Shown in pieces: positions 59,328 through 64,000 of a DNA stretch of 64,000 nucleotides; the first letter of the stretch is position 1, and each line of letters begins with the position of its first letter. The position numbers and the translations under genes were made by a program. The stretch is taken from the NCBI RefSeq assembly GCF_900115705.1, contig NZ_FOXL01000002.1, positions 434,001 to 498,000 of the forward strand, read 5' to 3'. This DNA comes from Frateuria terrea. GTDB lineage: Bacteria > Pseudomonadota > Gammaproteobacteria > Xanthomonadales > Rhodanobacteraceae. The notes below the pieces were generated by a model that was given only the letters and a program-made list of their open reading frames with translations, had not been told where the DNA came from and made no database searches.

Positions 59328-61511
59328 TCATGGCCGGCAGATCGCCAGTCGCTGCGCCACCTCGGAAGCCAGCTGCCATGGGTCACCTTGCGGCACGACG
59401 GGTTCGGCTTCACGCGAACGCGCCCAGGCGTGTTCCATCGCGAACCAGTCGATTTTCGCCGGCGGCTTGCCGCTGGCCAGAGACTGTTCCAGCGTGGCGA
59501 AGTAGCGGCGCCAGCGCGCCTCGTACAGGCCGCTGACCAGGCCGGCGAGCTGGCGATTGGCGTAGTCGTGCAGGCCGCCCCGGTCGGCACCACTGCGGTT
59601 GCCCCAGGCGGCGAGGATCGAGCGTTGGTCGTATTCGAACTGCGCCGCTTCCGCCGCATTGCCCGCCGCGGCGCGTGCGGGTGCCAGCCAACCGCCAAGC
59701 AGGAAATGCGGGTCGCTGGCGAGCAGGCGATCGAGCAGTTCCATCTCGCCAAGCCACTGCGTCGAGAGCGCATGGAAGCGCGCGGCATCCTTCGACACGT
59801 AAGCGGTCTTGAGCCCGGGCAGCAACACACGGGCATGGTTGCCCAAGGCCTGCCGCGCGACGTCCACCAGGTCGTAGCGGTACGCACTGGTGTGGCGCAG
59901 CGGCGGTGCCACCTGCAGCAGTTCGCAGGTGGCCTGGGCGAGACGGCCGGCGTCGTAGCGCATCGACGGCGGTGACCAGGTCGCCGCGGTGGCGACGTCG
60001 AGCGAGGGCCTGGCATTGAACAGGCTGTCCTGCGGTTCGGACCATTCGCCCGAAGGCATCGCATAGGCGGTCTGTCCGAGGATGCGCCAAGCTACGGCGG
60101 CATGCGCATCGGCGCCGCCGTAGCGATAGGTGGCGTAAGAGGCGAACCACGCCGACGCATCGCGTGGCACCGGCTCCCAGGCCAGCGCGGTGAACAGGGC
60201 GAAGGCCGCCGGATCGTAGCCGCTGCCCTCGGGCATCCAGGCGATGCCGCGCAGGCGGCTGCCGGGCTTGTTCCGCCACTGCGCGTAGCGCTCGAGCCAC
60301 ACGCCGGCATTGGCGCCCAGCGTGCTGTGGCCGCCGAAGTTGGGGATGCTGCCGAAGGCATAGGGCGTGCCGTGCCAGTCCCGTTCCCGGTCCAGGCCGT
60401 CGTAGCGGTCGGACAGGCCGTCGACGATCAGCACGCGGCGATGGTCCAGCGCATCGATCACGGCCGGCAGCGGGTTGTGCTGCCAGCCCAGCATCACCCA
60501 GCGGGCGCCCGGATGCGCGGCCTGCAGCGCCGCCATCACCTGGTGCGCCGCGGCCTCCACCGGCACGTCCCCGGCACGGCCGCCTTCATGCAGCAGGTCC
60601 ATCTTGTACATCGTGGCGTTGCCGAGCAGCGCGCGCTGCTCGCGGTAGAACGTGGCGGCCACACGGGCGTACAGCGGGTCGCGGGGGTCGAGCCAATCCG
60701 GCCGTTCGAAGCCCACCCATGAACCCTGCGGCACCACCTTCGCGCCGGGATGCTTCGCTGCGAAGCTCGGGGGCACGGTGCCGAAGTAGCCGGGAAACAC
60801 CGGCGCCATACCCAGCTCGCGCAGGCGCGCGACGATCTTCTGCGCCAGGGCGGTACGGCGCGCGAACTGGCGCGGCGACAGCGGCGCATCGAAGCCGGAC
60901 ATGTTCTGCAGCAGCCACCACGGCTGGTGCGCCGCAGCCGGGATCCAGGCGCGGATGTCGGCATCGCCATAGCCGAAGGCGCGGAAGGTGCGCCGGTAGG
61001 CCTCCTCCGTGCCGACCGGCATGAACACCTCGTCGATGCCGTGCAGCGCCAGCCGGTCGATCTTGCGTTCCCAGGCGGCCCAGTCGAGGTAGGCGTTGGA
61101 GTAGCCGTCGTCGGTGTCATTGAGCGAGTAGCGATCCGGCACTACCGCGCGCCGTTCGATCGGCGAGGCCGGTGCCGGCAGGACTGCCGGCAGCCGCGCG
61201 AGGCTGTCGCCCGGCCAGCCGATGCTTACGTGCGCCACTTGCTCCAGGTAGGTCTCCACGCCGGCCAGCTGTACGGCCGGCGAGGTGCCCTCCACCACGA
61301 TGTGGCCTGGCGTGCCGCTGATGCGGAAGCGGTCCGCGTCCGTTCGTTGCAGCGCGACCAGGGCGAGTTGCGATTGATGGTGCGGCAGCAGGCGCTGCAG
61401 CGCAGCGCGCGCCGGCGCGGTGTCGAACGCCGGCGCGGCCGGCACCGGCGCGCCGGCGCCGAGCCACGCCAGCACGGCGAACAGCCAGCGGATCCGCGAG
61501 CGATGCGCCAT
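59328..61511 (-). CDS. GH89 alpha-N-acetylglucosaminidase
   Basis: A 727-residue secreted enzyme of the NAGLU family. The signal peptide ends VPAAP. The family N-terminal domain is followed by the barrel (AAWERKIDRLALHGIDEVFMPVGTEEAYRRTF, QPWWLLQNMSGFDAPLSP, VFPGYFGTVPPSF). The two catalytic glutamates are Glu309 (MDLLHEGG) and Glu428 (GIAWMPEGSGYDP), and a helical C-terminal domain completes it. It cleaves terminal alpha-GlcNAc; bacterial relatives act on mucin-type alpha-GlcNAc caps. The ATG at 61511 fits the signal peptide and has a GGAG ribosome binding site. It sits 44 bases after the upstream glycosidase. Confidence 0.92.
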   Translation of the reverse strand: MAHRSRIRWLFAVLAWLGAGAPVPAAPAFDTAPARAALQRLLPHHQSQLALVALQRTDADRFRISGTPGHIVVEGTSPAVQLAGVETYLEQVAHVSIGWPGDSLARLPAVLPAPASPIERRAVVPDRYSLNDTDDGYSNAYLDWAAWERKIDRLALHGIDEVFMPVGTEEAYRRTFRAFGYGDADIRAWIPAAAHQPWWLLQNMSGFDAPLSPRQFARRTALAQKIVARLRELGMAPVFPGYFGTVPPSFAAKHPGAKVVPQGSWVGFERPDWLDPRDPLYARVAATFYREQRALLGNATMYKMDLLHEGGRAGDVPVEAAAHQVMAALQAAHPGARWVMLGWQHNPLPAVIDALDHRRVLIVDGLSDRYDGLDRERDWHGTPYAFGSIPNFGGHSTLGANAGVWLERYAQWRNKPGSRLRGIAWMPEGSGYDPAAFALFTALAWEPVPRDASAWFASYATYRYGGADAHAAVAWRILGQTAYAMPSGEWSEPQDSLFNARPSLDVATAATWSPPSMRYDAGRLAQATCELLQVAPPLRHTSAYRYDLVDVARQALGNHARVLLPGLKTAYVSKDAARFHALSTQWLGEMELLDRLLASDPHFLLGGWLAPARAAAGNAAEAAQFEYDQRSILAAWGNRSGADRGGLHDYANRQLAGLVSGLYEARWRRYFATLEQSLASGKPPAKIDWFAMEHAWARSREAEPVVPQGDPWQLASEVAQRLAICRP

Positions 61512-61555
61512 CACGTGCACTCCGGGATGAAGGTGGTGCTTCATCCCGATAGTGG

Positions 61556-63556
61556 TCAACGCTGGGGCGTCAGTTCAAGCGTCAGCACCTGGAACGGGGC
61601 CAGCTCGATCGTCTGCGGCCGGTCCGCGTCCAGCTCCCGCGCCGGTTGCGCCGCGTCCGCCCGCCAGGGGCTGTGCGCCCGGAAGCGGCGCACCGCGCCT
61701 GTCGGCAGCTCCAGCTGCCGGCCCAGGTCGATCACCGCCTGCTGCGGCTTGTCGCTGGGGTTGCGCAGGGTGAGGATCGCCTTGGCCGGCGTCCACGATG
61801 CCCATCCGTACACGTCCAGCCGCCCGGGATCGCCGCCGATCCAGTGCGTGTCCTTGAGCACCTGCGCGTTGGCGCGCGACCACTTCGCCGCCTCGGCCAG
61901 CACGTCCCAGTCGGCTGGCGAGAGCAGCGACGGGGTGATGTAGAGCTCCTGCAATTGGGTGCCACTGCCGAAGTAGGAGTGCACCTCGTTGCCGAAGTCG
62001 TGTCCGGGGTCGGTGTTGAGGCGCTTGTTCTCCTTGGCGTAGATGATGCCGTGGAGCATCAACGAGTTGAGCGGGAACAGCGGCCCCTTCTCCACGATGT
62101 TGCGGTAGGTCTCGCGGTCGCGGTAGGTGATCCAGCGCTCGCGCTCGGTGCCGACGCCGGCGTGCCAGTCGTCCTCGCCGTCGCGCCAGATCGAATCGGC
62201 ATAGCGCAGCCAGAACGGTGAGGCCTGGGTGCCGGTGGTGAGGTTGATGAACAGGTCCGGCTTGGCCTTGCGCAGGTCCTCGATCAGCTGGATCGCCGCG
62301 TCGAAGTCGCTGGCGAAGCGGCTGCCCGGAAACACCTTGTCGGCGTTGCCGGTGCCGTCGAACTTGAACTGGTTGATGCCCTGGTGCAGCACCAGGTCCA
62401 TGGTCACGTCGTGGAAGCGCTGGTAGTACTTCGGGCCGGACAGCGCCAGGCCGCCGTCGATGATCTCGTAGCCGTGCGCGCGCCCGTTCTTCACCCGCTC
62501 CTCCTTGGGCGGGCCGTAGCCGCCCCAGGGCGAGAGCCACATGCCCGGCGCGGCGCCGTACTTCGCCGCCGCGTCGCGCAGCGGAAGGAAGCCGTGCGGA
62601 AAGTCCTTGCTGAAGTTCCAGCTGCCGCTGCGGTCGTCCCAGCCGTCGTCGAACAGGAACGAGTCGAGCTTGACCCCGCGCTTGACGGTGAGCTCCTCGC
62701 CGAAGGCGTGGATGCGGTCGAGCGCCTGCGCCTGGGTGTAGGGCGTGAAGTAGCCGATGTCGTACCAGGAGTTGTAGTGCAGGAAGGTACGGTATGGATG
62801 CGCACGCTCGCGTTCGACGTAGGCAAGGAAATCGCGCCGCAGCTGGTTGCCATGGGTGGCGCCGACCACCGCCGAGTAGGTCATCGACTGCCCCTTGGGC
62901 AGCGGCAGGCCGCGCTCGATCCACAGCTGCACGCGGTCGCCCCAGGCATTGCTGGACGAGAGCGGGTGCTCGAAGCCGAAGTAGTCCGGCCCGGCTACCA
63001 CCGGCGACCCAGGCACCGAGCCCGCCACCTCGACGTCGTTCGCCTTCGCCTGGAGGAGGTCGACGCGGGCGATGTCCTCGTCCTGCTTGAGCGCGGTGAT
63101 GGTGACGATTTCGCGCAGGTAGTCCGAGCCCTGCCGCTGCACCCAGCGCCAGTCGATGCGCAGGCGGCCGCCGGCGTCGACAAACGTCCCTTCCGCGGCC
63201 TTGCCGGGCAGCCGCTCCGCCGCGCGTGATGCCTTTGGATCGGCGGTGAGCGGCATCTCGCGTACCTTCGAGGACAGCTCAAGCTGGGCCGGACCGAGCT
63301 TGCTGCCGTCGCGGAAGGTGATCAGGAACGGCGCCGTGACCGCGATGTCGCGGTGGTTGATGTGATCGGTCACCTGCATCCCATCCAGGTGGCCGTCCGC
63401 CTGTTGCCACTGCACCGAGATCGCCTGGTTGCCGAACGTCGTCCGCGCATTCGCATGTGCCGGAACGGCAACGGCGACCGCGCAGGCGATCGCGCCGGCC
63501 AGCAGGCATCGCAACGGGCGATGCCCGGAGCTCGTTGGAGCAGGATGTACAGCCAT
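61556..63556 (-). CDS. Secreted glycosidase of the clan GH-D type, putative alpha-galactosidase
   Basis: A 666-residue protein with a signal peptide ending VPAHANA. An N-terminal beta-sandwich (about 40-255) leads to a barrel: LHYNSWYDIGYFTPYTQAQALDRI, LDSFLFDDGWDDRSGSWNF, GMWLSPWGGYGPPKEERV, and INQFKFDGTGNADKVFPG, where Asp400 is the likely nucleophile. RYADSIWRDGEDDWH (Asp459) is the likely acid/base. The pattern is that of alpha-galactosidase/alpha-N-acetylgalactosaminidase relatives (GH36 side of clan GH-D), but the exact family is not certain. An AGGAG ribosome binding site supports 63556. It is the second gene behind the TonB-dependent receptor. Confidence 0.8.
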   Translation of the reverse strand: MAVHPAPTSSGHRPLRCLLAGAIACAVAVAVPAHANARTTFGNQAISVQWQQADGHLDGMQVTDHINHRDIAVTAPFLITFRDGSKLGPAQLELSSKVREMPLTADPKASRAAERLPGKAAEGTFVDAGGRLRIDWRWVQRQGSDYLREIVTITALKQDEDIARVDLLQAKANDVEVAGSVPGSPVVAGPDYFGFEHPLSSSNAWGDRVQLWIERGLPLPKGQSMTYSAVVGATHGNQLRRDFLAYVERERAHPYRTFLHYNSWYDIGYFTPYTQAQALDRIHAFGEELTVKRGVKLDSFLFDDGWDDRSGSWNFSKDFPHGFLPLRDAAAKYGAAPGMWLSPWGGYGPPKEERVKNGRAHGYEIIDGGLALSGPKYYQRFHDVTMDLVLHQGINQFKFDGTGNADKVFPGSRFASDFDAAIQLIEDLRKAKPDLFINLTTGTQASPFWLRYADSIWRDGEDDWHAGVGTERERWITYRDRETYRNIVEKGPLFPLNSLMLHGIIYAKENKRLNTDPGHDFGNEVHSYFGSGTQLQELYITPSLLSPADWDVLAEAAKWSRANAQVLKDTHWIGGDPGRLDVYGWASWTPAKAILTLRNPSDKPQQAVIDLGRQLELPTGAVRRFRAHSPWRADAAQPARELDADRPQTIELAPFQVLTLELTPQR

Positions 63557-63624
63557 CGATATCTCCTGTGTCGCCGCCTGCGCGGCGCGAGCCGGGCGGC
63601 GCTCGAGCGCCGCCCGGGTAGTGG

Positions 63625-64000
63625 TTACTGGAAGGTGTAGCGCACGACCAGCGAGGTCGTCCGCGGCGCCTGCCACACGCTGGCGTTGTAGCTGGGATTG
63701 GGGATCGGCTGCCCGTCGGACTGGAAGCCGCCGGTGTCGTAGCGCTGGTTGGCGTCGATCCGGCCCTCGCGGTTGGTCAGGTTCTGCACCTGCAGGTCGA
63801 GGCTCAGGAAATTGTCCTGGTTGATCTGCCAGTCGTAGCCCACGCCCACGTTCCATTGCGCGAAGAACGGCATGCGTCCGGCGCTGCCCAGTGGCGAGGG
63901 TACGTTGTCGCAGAAATGGCTGGCCGCGCCGTACTGTTCGGCCGGGTTGTTGATGTCCGGATAGGTGCCCATGCAACTCTGCGGGGTGCCGGTGGACAGG
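63625..64000 (-). CDS. TonB-dependent receptor, C-terminal part
   Basis: The last 125 or so residues of an outer-membrane TonB-dependent receptor; the gene starts beyond the right edge of the window. The frame is open up to base 64000. FAQWNVGVGYDWQINQDNFLSLDLQVQNLTNREGRID is the penultimate-strand motif, and the end SLVVRYTFQ is the beta-signal with a terminal aromatic region. Two cysteines (SCMGTYPDI and HFCDNVP) could form a surface disulfide. It leads the operon of three glycosidases and should import the glycan or its fragments. Confidence 0.88.
   Translation of the reverse strand, partial: LSTGTPQSCMGTYPDINNPAEQYGAASHFCDNVPSPLGSAGRMPFFAQWNVGVGYDWQINQDNFLSLDLQVQNLTNREGRIDANQRYDTGGFQSDGQPIPNPSYNASVWQAPRTTSLVVRYTFQ

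Noticed and set aside
57401-60064. Extension of the GH35 frame upstream of 59263
   Set aside because: The added part lies over the 3' end of the GH89 gene in another frame, and the Tat-like signal begins at 59263.
1-64000. tRNA, rRNA and CRISPR arrays
   Set aside because: No cloverleaf with a GTTCGA-type T loop and acceptor stem, no rRNA motifs and no regularly spaced repeats were seen.

Overview
The window is high-GC DNA with G/C-rich third codon positions. It looks like a chromosomal segment of a gammaproteobacterium in the Xanthomonadales, most likely Rhodanobacteraceae (Dyella, Luteibacter, Rhodanobacter or a relative). This rests on gene content: a UrcA-family protein, expanded winged-helix/TPR regulators of the CadC type, a fused mutase IcmF, leucine dehydrogenase with isovaleryl-CoA dehydrogenase, a TonB-dependent receptor next to glycosidases, an XAC0095-like protein and a REP-associated (RAYT) transposase. 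No tRNA, rRNA or CRISPR array was seen.

Region 1 (1-23 kb) is a loose row of mostly single-gene units. They include a lipocalin-like protein, a CHMI-type isomerase, a sulfotransferase, an AraC/GyrI regulator, several alpha/beta hydrolases, two large winged-helix/TPR regulators (6608-8296 and 10213-12207), a DUF4396 membrane protein, a secreted methyltransferase-like protein, a YCII protein, a very large BNR/VPS10-like protein, and a TonB-C protein. A di-heme cytochrome c peroxidase and an outer-membrane barrel with a heme motif close the region, and each is preceded by a near-identical FNR/ANR-type site. The gaps hold gene relics: a frameshifted SoxR and four separate scraps of winged-helix/TPR regulator genes.

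Region 2 (23-37 kb) is the accessory part. It holds an HNH nuclease, a membrane-anchored Mrr-like nuclease with a zinc finger, a barstar-family inhibitor without a visible RNase partner, an XAC0095-like gene running into a relic of phoD, a small HTH regulator and the intact phoD. Further on are stress-type genes (hemerythrin, DUF4142), rluF, yehS, a truncated RAYT relic and a complete RAYT element with inverted ends and a duplicated right end. Next to that element is a visibly AT-richer, translationally coupled three-gene operon (34305-36525): two unrecognised proteins followed by a PIN-like nuclease. This is the best candidate for an undescribed system.

Region 3 (36.6-57.3 kb) is mainly metabolic. 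It has icmF, leucine dehydrogenase, isovaleryl-CoA dehydrogenase, acetyl-CoA acetyltransferase and the beta subunit of methylcrotonyl-CoA carboxylase, which together suggest branched-chain amino acid and acyl-CoA turnover. Between them lie a two-domain secreted protein, an outer-membrane channel-like protein divergent from a MocR regulator, an EF-hand protein, a TetR/hydrolase pair, an M48 lipoprotein protease, a subtilisin-type autotransporter and an Ala-rich lipoprotein. Intergenic inverted repeats recur here.

Region 4 (57.4-64 kb) is a minus-strand carbohydrate locus: a TonB-dependent receptor running off the window edge, a clan GH-D-like glycosidase, a GH89 alpha-N-acetylglucosaminidase and a GH35 beta-galactosidase. 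It appears to be a single operon for uptake and trimming of a galactose- and GlcNAc-containing glycan.
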